This document shows positions 25,212 through 38,400 of a stretch of 64,000 nt of DNA, piece by piece. Position numbers and translations under genes: made by a program. Positions within the stretch are counted from its first letter, which is position 1, and each line of letters begins with the position of its first letter. The notes below the pieces were generated by a model. The model ran no database searches. It was given only the letters and a program-made list of their open reading frames with translations, and was not told the DNA's origin. The DNA is from Trogon surrucura (Eukaryota; Chordata; Aves; Trogoniformes; Trogonidae): the NCBI GenBank assembly GCA_020746105.1, contig CM036620.1, positions 45,900,706-45,964,705 on the forward strand, given 5' to 3'.

Positions 25212-28200
25212 TGTGCTTTTATTAGCTTATTATTTTTCTCCTCTCCTTATCTTTCTTCTCGGTCCTGAAGGTTTTAAGGCAGAAATTACTGGTGGTCTGA
25301 ATATTTCATCTGTGTAAATTTATCATATGGATTGTGTTTGGCTGTTGCAAAGTATATTTGACAGTGCTAAGCTAAGTGGCTAAATGCTTTGGTGATTTAT
25401 AGTCCACTTAGGGCGCAAACATAGTTATTCATTTACTTCATCAAAACAAAGAAGTTCACGTTAATGAGGGTAGTTCATCACAGCTCAGCTGCTCTGACAT
25501 AGTCTGAGATGCAGGGATGGCCGCTGAGCTCTGGAAAAGGTGCAGAGAACAGAGCCTGGATGCTCAGCGTGTTCGAGGATGGTCTTGCTGAGTGTTTGCC
25601 CTCTCCTTGCAGCCTGCCTCATTGGGGCTTACAGTAATTTCAAGTGAAAGGGAGGGGAAATACCTTTTTTTCTAATGTGAATATCCTTGAATACATTTAT
25701 TACACTTATTTGGCACTATCCTGTTAAGTGTACTGCATAATGTGTATATATAATAGTTGTTTTAAAATGTAGAGGTAACCCAACAAGCTTTACTGAATTT
25801 TGGGCAAACACTTTTGTGAAAGTGATAAATATATAATGACTTAAAAGGAAACATACATGAATAGCTGATGAAAAGCATGTTTTATGCTGTTCTTGGTTTT
25901 TTTTTACCTCTCCAAAATGGTATTAGTTAATTAGTTAATAGATTAGAGGCACACCAAACCAGATTTTACAGTCTAGATGCATTATTTTTATAATCTTAAA
26001 TTCAACAGCACTAGGAATGTAGTTTTGAGTTGAAACTTGATCTCTCAGCTTTCTGCCTCACAGTGAGACTTTGCATTTGCATTTTTAAGCTTGTAAAAAC
26101 GAGGGAGTTAGAAGTTTTGGCAAACCGTGCTTCAGCATGTTGCAATAACACTCGGACTGCAATGCCTGTCTGTACAGCTCACCACCATCTGCCTGTCTCT
26201 TCCCCTCTGCTTTTTTTCCTCTTTATATTGTTTAGGTTTGAATAACTGTGTCTAAACAACAGGCTGGCTTCCTATACACAGCATCTTCTGCTATTCTAAA
26301 GTAAAAGTTTACAGAATGGAAAGACAGCAGGAAAATGTTTCAGAAATGAGAAGACTGGTGAAAGGGAGGCAGAGCCTTCTTGATCCATGACTTTTAAGGG
26401 ATGAAAGAAAGATACATTTCCACGAGGTCTGGTTCCTGAGAGTTTCGATACACCCTTTTCCATCTTCTTCTTATGATGGGAGAACTAGGAGAGAAATTGA
26501 ACTCTCATCAATCATCAGTAGTCTGGTTGTTTCTTCATCCGTCCTAACTGTTCGATCTTCAGTGGCTGGGTTGCTCTTCCACAGCCTTTTTTTTGGAATT
26601 TTTCCCTTTTTAGTGGCCGCCACCTGCCTCTACCATATCTCTTCCTTCAAAGCTGCTCCTCCAGCTTTTTGCAGAGCTGTCTGTCCTCATTCTCCATCCC
26701 GTCCTGCTCTCCAGCTCTCCCGGACATAGAGTGCCCCATGGCTGATTGTTACTTGTGTCCCGCAGTTGTGCACCTCGTTCCTGAGAGCGGGAACGGTCCC
26801 CGGGATGCAGTGAGCAACCTGAAGGAGTCAAGCTGGGGGCACGCAGCCTTTTGCCAGCCTGCAGGTAAGCGTGAAGTGTCAAGCCAAGAAAGCAGGAATG
26901 AAGGGCAGGAGGTGTGATGGAGCACAGCCAGGGTGAGGATGAGGACTCATGTTGGCCATGATGCTGCAGCAGTGCTGCCTCCTTGCCTTCTCCTATGGTC
27001 CCACCCTGGGCTGTGGCACCGACGCCTGTCTGACCCTTTGGAGGCTTGTGTTAGATTCAGCGTAGCAGGCTGAGACATAAACGTCCCTGTCACACAAAGG
27101 GGAAGAAAAAAGACTTTTTGAGAAGTTTCTTATTTCTGCCAGCAAGTCATAGCAGACTTGGGCTCAGCCTTGATCTCCCAGTGATGTTGACTTTCTAAAG
27201 CACTAGGATAATAAACACAGCAAAACATGTGAGAGAAAATGAGACAAAATGGCATCCCTTTCCATCTCCATGTCTAGCTGTACTTTCTTTTGGTCATGGG
27301 AATGTTCCTCAGCTGAAGGGGGTATAAATGATGAGATTCCCTTCTGACCAGCCCATGGAATAGCACAGGGCAAGTAATTCTTAGAAGACACTTTCCCCTT
27401 CTTAAATGGGTCATTAACATTTGGAGCTAAATACCGCAGCAGAGAGATGAGAGGAAAAAAAAATGGGGAAATAGTTTCCTGAAAGGAGGAAGAAAGAGCT
27501 GTTATTCATATTCACTCATCTGTTCAGGATATTCTTAGATCTGCGTGGGAACAGCCTAACAAAAGGAGGAAGCTTGAGAGTGGCAAGCCAGGTGACAGTG
27601 ATGCTCATGGGGACAGTCCTGAGGGAGTTGGAGCCATGACAGCCTTAGGCAGAGACGTGGTAATTCTTCCAAAAGGAGTTTTTTTCCCGATTTCCCATCT
27701 CCCAGTTCCCTGCTCCCAGTACAGGGGACTGGAGGGAGAGGAGGCCTTTAAAAAGAAACTCAGCAACTTTGATGGCTGCTGTGCAAGTGTTGGTCATGAT
27801 GTTGCTGTTACTCTGTTGCAAGGAGCCCAAGGGAGGTATCCCGACACACAGCTGATCTCAGGTTGTTTTCCTGGAGATTCTAAACGGTTCATCTGCTCCA
27901 ATGCACTCTTCTAGGGTTGCAGGGTTGAACTGGTAGAGCAGGGGCAGTTCTTGTCAAAGTGATGAGGGAAAATGTGGCTTGTAGAGAGCTGGACAAACAC
28001 CCCAAACAAGGAGTCTGCATTGCCTTTGGGGAGGAGAATGTGCTCCTGCAGGGTCCGGTTTGAGGCTTGATGCAGGTTTGGAGAACAGTGAAGGATTAGA
28101 ACTTGCCACCTCTCTCTGTTCTCTACTGGCAAATCACTTTTGACACCAGTCAGATTTAATTACGTTGGACGGGTATTTAACAGACTCTCTTACTAAGTAA

Positions 28201-31085
28201 TTACGGGGGTGTGTGGTTATATTAGAGGAGGGGAGAAAGTTATAACTGAAAAGTCCCACTGGCAGCGCTGCTTTCATCTGAGTGCAGTGTCCATCAGTAT
28301 AAGACCCTGATACCCCTGCAGGTCTTCACTCCCTATAGCAGCAGCTGTGGGAGGTATTGCTATAGACCACTGGGATGTGGGTTTGGGTTTTGTTGCTTGG
28401 GTTTTTTCCCCCTGGTCACGTGAAATGAAGGGGAGAAAAAAAAGATCTTAAAGGGTGACATGCAAGAAGGGCAATTTCTTTGTGGAAATTGTAGAAATGC
28501 TGGCATTACTCTGCCTGGCTGGCAAGGCTGGGGCAGGTGGGAAGGGTTGTGCTGAACTTCTGTGGCAAGAGAACGTGGCCAGTTTGATGGTCACCTCTCC
28601 AAGCTAGATCTTGGATTATAGCAGCTGCATCAGGATTGAAATGCCATGTCTGTTATGCTGCAGCTAAAAGGAGGCAAAGTATATTAATGGATAGTAAGAT
28701 TTTGCACCTGCTTAATCAAATTATCCTTCCTCACCATGTTTCACTCCTGTAGATGCTTCTAATAGGTGCTGATGGATATACCATGGCAGAAGAAAATAAC
28801 ATTTGCGTTGCCTGTTACATTAATTTTGCTGATAAAATGAGACTACTGGGATGACCCATCTGACTCCTGTGATATTTTTATAAAGAACAAAATTGAGTAC
28901 TGCTGTTATGATTAGCGTATTAAAAGTATTAGGTTTGTTGACTTAGCTGTGCTGTATTTTCTCATGCTCTCTCTCCTGCTGATTGCTAATGACAGGCTTT
29001 GGCAGGAGCTAGCTTAGGCAGTCTTTCCTGTGATGGGAACCAGATGGATGGTTTTGCTCTGGCTGCCCCTCTCGTTGAACACCAGGAGCCGGAGGAGGGG
29101 GAGCCTTTTTGGAGGGACATCGGTAGAAAAGTAAATGAATGGTGGAGGACCAGTTCTCTGCTGTGCCCTGCTCCTCTTCCCTTGAGGCTCTCTGTTTTGC
29201 AACTTTCAGTCTCACCCTTGGCTTCAACTTCTTGGCTTTCAAAGGATTGTGCTATATGCTACATTTTCATTACTGGTACAATTGATGGAAAATCACATTT
29301 TATTATGTGAAAAATGTGGTGTTCTTGACTGTCAGAGCTCCATTCAGCTGGAAAAAATCCATGTGAGGCACTCTTTTATATTTCATGTATTTTGTGCATT
29401 GGTTGGAATGAAAAAATAATGAAAGGCTGTATTTTGTCAACTTTTGCATCTGTCTGACTGGCAGCACTGACTGATTTGTTTTTTAAATGGATTCGTTTCT
29501 TGCACTAAGCACTGTTATTCTCCACCCTTTCATGATAAATGCAAATAATATGTGGAATGTTGGGAAAAGATAGATGCAAATTATGTGGTCCCTCCAGGTA
29601 GGTGTGTGAAGAAACTGGAAATGTGACTGCAGCATGGAAAAGTACTGTCGTTAACCAAGCTGCAGCAATGATAACAGGGCTGCTGTCTGTCTGTGTTTCA
29701 GGTTTCTGTGGGCACATCTATTTTATTGTATTTTTTTATATTTATTTTTCCTTCTTCTCTTTTCCTCTTTCCTCTCCTGCTGTGAAACTTTAAATGGGAC
29801 CTGGGGACTTTGAACATCTGAGGTGCATCACTCTGTCCGTAAATTCCTCTACCCCTCATGGGACCACTGCTGCTCGGGCGTGATGTGCCCAAAGTGCTGA
29901 AGCTATTGGGTTGGGTGCTAGGATGGAGATAAATAACATTGGTGTCAGCAAGAATGGCCAGGTACCTCTCCTGACATCCAGACTGGTGTACCTTTTAGCA
30001 TGAATCAAGCTTTCCCTTAGGGCAGAAATGTGTCTTTCCTCCCCGCACAGCCGTGCACCAGCTGCGTTGGTACGTGGGCATGAGTCAGATGGAAGGAAGC
30101 CAGACTTGGCGTTGTGAGATGCTGCAACTATTGGGATGTCTTTGCAGCAGGACTAACTTTTGTTCCTATCTCGCCGTTGCTCCTGCCCACAAGAAGCCAT
30201 CAAGCCACTCTGTGTTGCTGAGTGCTGAGATGGGGCCCAGGTGTCTCGGCCATGCTCTTGAATACTGCATGAGCCAGCAGCCTGGAGAGGACTGTGGCGC
30301 AGCTGACAGACCAGACCCCTCCTGCCAGCCACCAGGCTGTACTTGGTGGTTCAGGCGTACCTGTGGTTCAGGATCTCCCTGCAAACTGAAAAGAAGCATT
30401 TTCTTTTATTACAACACCTCTTCTTTTCTTTTTTTTTTTTGTTTTGTTACAATTATCTTCATACCTAGATCACTGTAATTGCAATTTCAAGTGAAGAGCC
30501 TGTGAAAAGAGGTGTCAGGGTGCTCCTTCTCAGCACTGTTTCATTATTGCCACTTGTAAAATGCACTCCTGATTCCAGTTAAGATTTTAATGTGACACAA
30601 ATTTTCAGTTATTCTAAATACTAAAAAAGTGATGTCTTAATTCCTGCTAGATCCATATAGATTTTATTTCTGTGGAAAAAAAAAAAGAAGTAAACTAAGC
30701 AGTGAAAGCTTAAAGAGAAAGTAGTAAAAGTAAAAAGCTTAGAGAGAAATCTAGAAAATCCTTCTTTATAGCTGAGACGTTGTTTATCTCTGCACTTCTT
30801 GACTCCCAACCCTCTGTGTGTTAGGAGCTCTTCAGTGGGGGCCATTAGGAGAATCTTGGTCTGGTGACCTTCCTGGCTGGAGGAGGGTATCTCACCATGG
30901 CTTTGTAGTGAATTGGCCCCAAATCCTTGCGAGGATGCTGGGCTTGTGAGGACCTCCTAGCCTGGATAGTAAATGATCAGCAGTACGCTTGTTTGAAGTG
31001 GTGAAACACCAGATGACTTGGGACAAGGAGGCCAGAAATGAATGAGAAGGTCTAACAAAAGAGAATCCAAAGGAGAAGTCAGGTG
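25212..31085. other. Long non-coding stretch
   Basis: No supported gene, CpG island or interspersed repeat. A short TTAGTTAA-type tandem lies near 25924-25944. Open frames up to about 141 codons (30053-30478) contain no recognisable domain and no splice-site support. Confidence 0.5.
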
Positions 31086-31256
31086 AGAAGGGACCTCGGG
31101 AGGTCTCTGGTCCAACCTCCTGGTTAGACTAGAGCTGGCTGTGAAATCAGACCAGGTTGCTCATGGCTTGGTCCAATCAGGTCTTTGATTACCTTCGGGG
31201 ATGGGGACAGTGCAGCCCTGCTGGAAAACCAGTTCCAGGATATTCTTGGTAATTTG
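31086..31256 (-). mobile_element. CR1 LINE 3'-region fragment, antisense
   Basis: GAAGGGACCTCGGGAGGTCT, then CTGGTCCAACCTCCTGGTTA and, near 31190-31210, a GATTACCTTCGGGGATGGGG block match the antisense CR1 order AAGGGACCTC...GTCCAACC...GAATATCTCCAAGGATGGGGAC. The octamer tail is absent. Moderately diverged and fading into unique sequence after about 31256. Confidence 0.8.
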
Positions 31257-33687
31257 CTGTTCGTTACCACCCAGTGCTTAGAGCAGTCAGAGGTAAGTAC
31301 GTGCCGTCATTCTCTCACTCAGTAGATGTTCCTGAGACTCTTTTTGTTTAGGAGGTGCTGTAAGCAATGACCTCACAAGCCTGAGACACTTCTCCTACAT
31401 GGCGCTCCCTGCCACAGAGAGGTGGGTGCAAGGGATGAGGACCTGCTTTGACCTTTTCTGGCGGTAGATGTGGGGCAAGCAAGACTATCCTAACAATCAG
31501 AGGAGTGAAAAACAGTCTGTTGTTTTCTCTGAACTTTTTGTCATAAATATGATGGAGTAGGTAGACTCTGGTGCTCCAAGGCCGTCCTTTCTCCCTCATA
31601 AACTGTACCCATGTCCTAACTGAAGTAGTCTCCCCTGGGTTGGTGATGTGGTAGCTATTGCTGCAGTTAATGGCTGGAGCCCTGAGCAGAAGGAATTCTT
31701 ACTATTTGCCTTAGAACACTTAGAACACTCAGTGCCCAAGATCCCCAGCATAAGCCTACAGAGAGGTGGGCACCTCGGCTGGGAATGGAAAGCCAAGCCT
31801 GGCCAGGCAGGACGCAGCTCAGGAGATGCCTATTGGACTCCCTGCGCATTTGCATTTTCTAATCTGCTGCCTAAAGCATTATCTTGCTTGCTCAGACAAG
31901 TCATTCACCACATCGAGAGCGTGTGGGAAAATAACCCAGTCAGTATAACCAGGGGATTGTGTGGTTGGCCATTTGGAGCTGAACTAGCTTGGGATTTTTT
32001 TTTTCTTTTAGCAACACCCTGAAAAAAATGAAGTGTGAATGGGTGTGAAATATAAAAAGAGTTTGCTTCCTTCTCGCATAGGCATACATCCAAAAAAAGG
32101 CAAAAGTAAATACACAGACAGCTACTCCTAAATGCTTCGGTAGGGCTTTAGAGAAACCAAAGGCTCGGTGTGTTTGACTAGTAGGACACCAGATCTTCTC
32201 CACTTGAATTAGCCTTGAATATATGGAAAATCTCTGACACAGAAGAGAGGAGAAGCTGCGGTGATCACCTGGGGTGTTTTGTCTGTGCTGCTCAGTCACC
32301 CAGAGTCCACTTCTCCTCCTGATTCTTCATTTGTGTTTGAAGAGAGGACCCCAAACATAATGTAAGTATGGAGGGGCAAACCATGTCCTGTGGTAGAGGC
32401 AACAACATGGGGCTGTAGTGAGTCAGATCTGAAGAGGGGCTGATGTTTGTGACCAGGGTGGGGGAAAGAAGAGAGAAGGTGTCCAGGATAAAGCAGTTCT
32501 GAGCTCCTGCCTATTAAAAATGTGGAGTAACTTTGCTCCTGTGAAATGTAAACTGCATTTCACAGCTACTGTTTGCTCTTGCAATTTAAGAGGTGGCAGC
32601 AAAACAGAACAGGATAATGTCTTCCGCTGCAGTAGAAATACTGCTGTAAATAATTTATTTGGTAATTGGTAGACTTGCTCTAATGACAGAGATCTTTAAC
32701 AACAAGTTGTTTGTATCATATTAAAGCCTGTATTCGAGAGGTGGCTTTTCCCCTCTATTGGGTGTTAAAGCAGTTGTGTGGATTAATCACACTATAATGC
32801 AGCCGAACAGCTCTTGTCCCTGCTTGACTCAGGGAGCAGAGACTTTTTGGCTTGATACATGCATGAGAAAAATCACATCCAAGTTTTACAAAGTATATTT
32901 TGGAAATAAAGGCTGAAGTTTAATTAAAAAAACAAACAAAACACTTCCCCCCCCCCCCCCCCCCCCCCCGCCCAGTAAATGAGGTCATGCAGCCTGATTG
33001 CCTGGCCCATCTGTTGCCGTTCATAAGTATGTTATTTTTTTAAAGGGCAATACTAAATGGTATTATGTAGTTATCTACTTTCCTATGCCTCTTGGCTTGT
33101 CAAACACTGTCATTATATCGACCACTGTTCTTAAAACAGGATTTTGGTTAAAATAGTGTATACCTGCCATCTGGTTGAAAAAATGTAAGCTTCCTACACA
33201 GCTAAGTGGAGTTGTACTGAGGTATTAGGAATAGCTCGTGCTCTCTTGAAAATAGCAGCTGATGGCAGATTGCAGAAATCAGCCAGTTATCAGTTGTCAT
33301 TAAGCTATTTGATATCTGACACACAAGGAAAACATGCTATTTATAAGTATGCAATTATGTTATAGAACTATTCCTCCTTTTTTTTTTTGTTTTATTTTTT
33401 AATTTTTCTTCCCTTTACCATTTAAATGTGTTGATTTGACTGAACTGGAAAGCTGAGTCCCCCTCGATATCCAGAGAGCAGATGTGCAGCAGACTGAAGG
33501 TGTGCCAGACTGTGTGTAATACTTCTGCCGTTACAAAGTGGTCTGAGAGGGGTGCAGAAATAAGTTTGGTGTTCCTGTGCTATAGAACTATATGTATCTA
33601 AAGAGAAATATCAGCTACAAAGAGCCCAGGCACCAACTGGTAGAAAATTGCATAACTAGAAATTTTAATGGAAAGATGCGTTTAATA
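31257..33687. other. Non-coding stretch with a poly-C run
   Basis: No gene or other repeat family recognised. It includes a homopolymer of 23 C bases (32947-32969) and T- and A-rich runs near 33380-33400. A 124-codon open frame at 31648-32022 has no recognisable features. Confidence 0.5.
32947..32969 (+). repeat. Poly-C homopolymer of 23 bases
   Basis: Twenty-three uninterrupted C bases, preceded by an A-rich stretch with AAACAAACAAAAC. Such runs are error-prone in sequencing, so the exact length is uncertain. Confidence 0.95.
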
Positions 33688-33861
33688 TCAGAGAATCATA
33701 GAATGGGTTGGGCTGGAAGGGACCTTAAAGACCATCTAGTTCCAACCCCCCTGCCATGGGCAGAGACATCTCCCACTAGCCCAGGTTGCTCTAAGCCGCA
33801 TCCAGCCTGGCCTTGAACACTGCCAGGGAGGGGGCATCCACAACTTCTCTGGGCAACCTGC
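33688..33861 (-). mobile_element. CR1 LINE 3' end, antisense, fairly young-looking
   Basis: The left edge TCAGAGAATCATAGAATGG is the reverse of the CR1 tail (CCATTCTATGATTCT). It is followed by GGGCTGGAAGGGACCTTAAA, GACCATCTAGTTCCAACCCC, GCCATGGGCAGAGACATCTC and GGCCTTGAACACTGCCAGGG, ending with CTCTGGGCAACCTG. Agreement with the avian family pattern is high throughout. It is a 5'-truncated copy of about 174 bases with no coding capacity beyond the 3' end. Confidence 0.92.
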
Positions 33862-34960
33862 ATTTGCATTTCTGCTAGGAGAAAGGAACTTGAGTCTTAG
33901 GACCAACTAAAGCAGAAGCACTAAAGGCGTAATTATTTGCTGAAGCTGGGCAAGGCACTGTAGACTCTGAGCTATAGGGTAGTCACTAACATGAAAGCTT
34001 AACGCCAACCACTAAGCAAGGATTCATGGGCAATGCAGGGCAGAGGACGCTGCTGAAGAAAGCAGTGAGGCATGGTGATGCCATGACCTGTTCCCTTGTA
34101 ATACGTTTTGTGGTAAATGATGATTACAGAAAACAAGGCAGAAACAGTCTGCTGAAAGAGAGGGTTGAGTATTATTTCTGTAAGTGGTAACATGAATAAA
34201 AAGAGCAATCAGAATAGGATGGGGTGCTGTAAGGCTATTAATTTTACTCAGAGATGATATGAGGAGGTTTTATTTCTGTATAGGCTGGGAGTTAGACCAT
34301 GATTAATCTGATTCAGTGACATTGAAATCTTGTGAGCACATCCTGCAAGATTTTGGTTAAAAAATGCTACAAATAGTAGCTGATTATTCTCACAAGATTT
34401 TGATTATATTAAACCAGAAATGTTTTGAGAACTGATGAGTTTGTTGTCCTTACTGGCAACAATCTCTTCTCCTATATGAGAGCTGACTGGAAGATTAAGG
34501 TCTTTGCTGTTTTGACTTCAGCACAATCTTGATCAGATTTGAATCTGACTTGGGTTTTCATCTGAGAGTCTGATTGTGAAAAGTCTCTAGCAATTTTGCT
34601 TTTAAAAGTTACTTCATCCACAACCTTCCATCCATGATGAAAATGCATTCAGCTTCATAATTATAAATTATAGGTTGTTACAGTCATCTGAGGTATGCTC
34701 TAACAAAAAATTGGGTAGCAAAGGTGTAGGTCAGAGGTTGTGGTTTGTTTTTTGTTTGTCGACTCTTCCTCACCAGAGGAATAGTTGGAAATTTTATTAT
34801 GGAGACTAATCACGTCTCGCTTGCTTCAGGCTTTTGGAGACCTTCTCAGGCCATCAAAGCAGCTTCGGCAATCTCAGCATTTTGGCAACATTGCAACTAC
34901 CTTGACCATAAAAAGACTTGAAGCTGCTGCAGACAGCACTTCCCACAGAGGAAGGAGTGC
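33862..34960. other. Non-coding stretch, nothing recognised
   Basis: Plain AT-rich sequence between a CR1 copy and a CpG-containing patch. Open frames are short and show no features. Confidence 0.5.
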
Positions 34961-35443
34961 AGGCGCGAGTGGTGCCTGGGAGCGATTGCGACTCTTGGGC
35001 GCTCCGTTCCAGGTGTGTGCACACACACCAGCTCTCTTCCTGTCCCTGCTAACCCAGCTGGTGTTCCCAGGGAGAAGCCGTGCTCTGTGGGTGCTGCAGA
35101 GAAGCCTTCTGCTGACACGCAGGGGAGACTGGCAGAGGAGGGGGAGCAGAGACCCTTGCAGAGTGTAAAACGCAGACGTTTGACAGCTCAGGGCAGTTTG
35201 GCAGAAGATATCTCTTCCTCTCCGCTTCTCAGACGGCGTAAAGTTATTTGCAATTCCGAGCTGCTCGTTCTCTAATTTAGTAGCTAACCACGCACCTGCC
35301 CTGCTATGCTCCTCCCCTCCCAGCCACCAGCTCGCCCAGATTGCTCACTTGCTCACCAGCCGACGGGAGTAAATTTGCTGCCTGGTTTGGTCCCCTTTGG
35401 CTCGACCTTCGCAGGCCATTTCAGCTTCCTACCCTGGCGAAAG
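34961..35443 (+). promoter_or_regulatory. CpG-enriched patch ending in a donor-like site; candidate upstream first exon or promoter
   Basis: I count 22 CpG dinucleotides in 490 bases (34961-35450), well above the surrounding background. The patch contains a 14-bp palindrome GTGTGTGCACACAC (35013-35026) and a C-rich stretch at 35311-35340. It ends at GCGAAAG/GTTAGT, a fair match to a plus-strand splice donor (intron would start at 35444). It lies about 25 kb upstream of the STOX2 coding exon on the same strand. No coding homology is recognised, and this could equally be an enhancer or a composition peak. Confidence 0.3.
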
Positions 35444-38400
35444 GTTAGTTAAAGCCCACTTATATGCCTCTTTTTCTTCAGTCTGTGACTTTTTCATGTG
35501 TTTATCTGCACTAATATGAGTCCAGCAGGCGGCTAATAAAAAAATAAATATAATGACATAATCTGAGTTTGTCTTGTGTGCATGGGTTTGTAGAGAAAAT
35601 TGGGAGGGAGAACAAGCACTCATAGGTCAAAAGTAGCTGTGTAGGCAATTTTACTGAAGGACAGAACACAGTCTGATGTTTTACGTCTCACATTTGCGAA
35701 AAAAGTGTTAAAACCACTGATTATAGTTGAAGAAAGCATTTTTAAGCGTATCAAAAACCTGTGAAGACCATCAGGAGTGGTGCATGGTAATTAGGTATCA
35801 GTGTGAGAAGCAAGAAGCATCCTGGAAGACAAGGATGTTTCTCAAAGGAGCTCAATGGTTTTGCAACTTCGTAGCAAAGTTTTCCTTTCTTTTTGCTGGA
35901 GTCAGATGCCAATAGTACTGGATATGGTGACATGTTAATCCTAGTGTCTGTATAAGGAAGTTAGGAAATTTTGTGAGAAAGTGGTAGCAAAAAGTATTTG
36001 TTTTTTTTCGGATGGGTTCAGAGAGTATTATGTGTCCAAATGAATGCATTGTGTCAGGTGTAAATGTGAGAACTTATGCTCAGCAGTCCTGAACTGCTAA
36101 ATTTTTCCCAGTAGAAACTTGCCTTGGAAATGAGCTTTCTGGGACATTGTCGTGGTGCCATTCGCAGGTTAAATGTTCCAGGTCAATGTTTCTTATGGAA
36201 GTTTAAGTCATTTTCTCACCTTCTCAAATTCTGACCTCTTTGTGTCAGAGGAGAAACTGGTAACAACCATATTTAGGCCACCAAATGTACTGTGTTATGA
36301 ACTTTTTTTTCCTCTCCTTTTTTAGGGGAAGCAGGGAGTGGGGGAGAGGAACTCTAAACCAGATTTTGTTTGCAACAGCATATATATTGCCTTTTGCTTA
36401 TGGCAGCATCTTTTCTTTGACTTGGCAAATTCTGCCTTTACCAAGAGAAAGCTAGAAAGTGAAATTTTTCTTACCGTGGCCTACATGCCTTGAGAAATTT
36501 TTAGGTGTGCCAGAAAATATGTACCCTGTCTGACCACACAGCCTTCAAAGCAGCAGCAGCCAGAAAGGCTCTGGGATTGCCTAGGAAATTGTAAGATGAA
36601 GGAGAGCTTCCCAGCACCCAGCACATATCCCGAGTTCCTTGCTTAAGGGCACCAGGTGATGAAGGAGTCTCTCATCTTCCAGCTGGGAGTTGCCCAGGAG
36701 CACCCTCCAGGCGCTGCATTTAGTGCCCAGGATGCAGCTCCCTCTTGTTCCTGCTTCCTCCCAGAGAAACCACAGCCTTTCCCTATCACCTTCTGTTGCT
36801 CAAGAGAACATGTGTGCTGAAGTTCAGGATCGTGTTCAACAGGCAACATCCACTGTAACCTGTCTAATCTGAAGATTTTTGGGGTATGTGTTGATGAGTG
36901 TTGTGTAGTAGCTGCTGGTGCTGATAATTGTTCTGCATACATAGTACTGAGTATATTGCACTGAAAAGCAGTGTTTTGGCTTAAGATGAAGAAAAGAAGA
37001 AAGAATAACTTTTAAAGTCTGTAAACTTGGCACAAAGTATTCTTGGTGGCAGCAGCAGTAGAGGCAATGTGAGATTAGCCTTCGGTAATGAGGCCAATTG
37101 GGGGAGTATGTTCTGCAATAATGTCTTTCCACAATGTAAGAAAGCAGATATATAGGGGTTGTACACATATAGTGTGAGGTATGCATGTAATTAGCAGCCA
37201 TTGTGTTTTCCTTAAGATACTTCAGGAATTTATGTGCTGAAACCTGAAAGTTAAAAGCTCTGAAAGCAACCACACTCCACTTAAGAAATGGTAGATTTGT
37301 ATTTTCTGGTACAACCTTAAGTTTTGATGATCTCCTGTTTCCATGTTATGATGGACAAAGACTCTTTTGGGGGTGTATGTAAGGACCTCGATATCTCTGT
37401 ACCAGAACATGAGGGACAGTTTTCTGTCTCTGTGATCACAGAAGGCATTTAGGGAAGAATGTGTTACTGTTGTCATTTTACAGCTGAGAGCAGAAGAGAA
37501 CATATGACCACATACCATGTTTCTCCCTGGGACTTCTGCGTCATACTAGCTACGCAATAGGTGTACGAGGGAAAATACAGTGAGGGCCACTTGAATCGGG
37601 GCTGTTTTACTAGGAAGGGTGTCCCATGGCAATGCACTTGTGGCACTATTGCATCGCCTCCTACAAGTATCACCTCGTACATCTTCCAGTCAACCGTGTA
37701 TCTTCACAGAAAGGTACAGGGAGAGCTGGAAACTAACATGCTTTACCTGAAATTATGCAAAGATCATTGTTAAGCACTTTCTTTTTGCTGTAGGGGAGAG
37801 TCATTTCGTGTCTGCAGTAATTATGTGCAAAAATAATAGTTGTGAACTACTCGTTGTGCCCTGCTGAAGGGCATGGTTCTGGTGCGTGGGGTTCCCACGG
37901 GCTCAGGGGGCAATGGGCCTGTTTCTTTGTGATCCTGTACTGCTCTGTGTGAAAGAGAGGCATTTCTTTATATTATCTAAAGAATCGAAAGAGCAATGTC
38001 CTTTGGACTTTATCATCATGAAAACATGATTTATAATGTTTCATTGACTACAGGACAGATGCAGTCATTCGCATTTACAAGTAGTGTGTTCCCTTCTTAG
38101 GCAGCAAGCAGAAGCCCACGCAGTGCCATACTTGAGGGCTGATTTGGGTTGCCCTTGGATCAAGGTCTTGTCTAGATTAAAGGCTCCAACCAAGTTATGT
38201 GAGGCACTGCAACTGCGTGCATACTCTTTTCTCCTAACAAAGGCAAGGTTGTTTGACTTATTTTACATCTCAGGTAAAAGCCCTGCAGCTAATAGGGCAG
38301 AGGTAATGTTCAGCTGATGGCTGGTAGCTTCATTATGAATTGACTATTGAGAAAAAAAGCAGGAGCATCGATATGTATGCTGCTGGGCTGGTTTCATGGC

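Noticed and set aside
30053..30478. 141-codon plus-strand open frame
   Set aside because: No domain, no splice support and a low-complexity phenylalanine-rich end from a T tract.
36836..37273. 145-codon minus-strand open frame rich in Y, H and C
   Set aside because: Composition reflects AT-rich non-coding DNA; no homology recognised.
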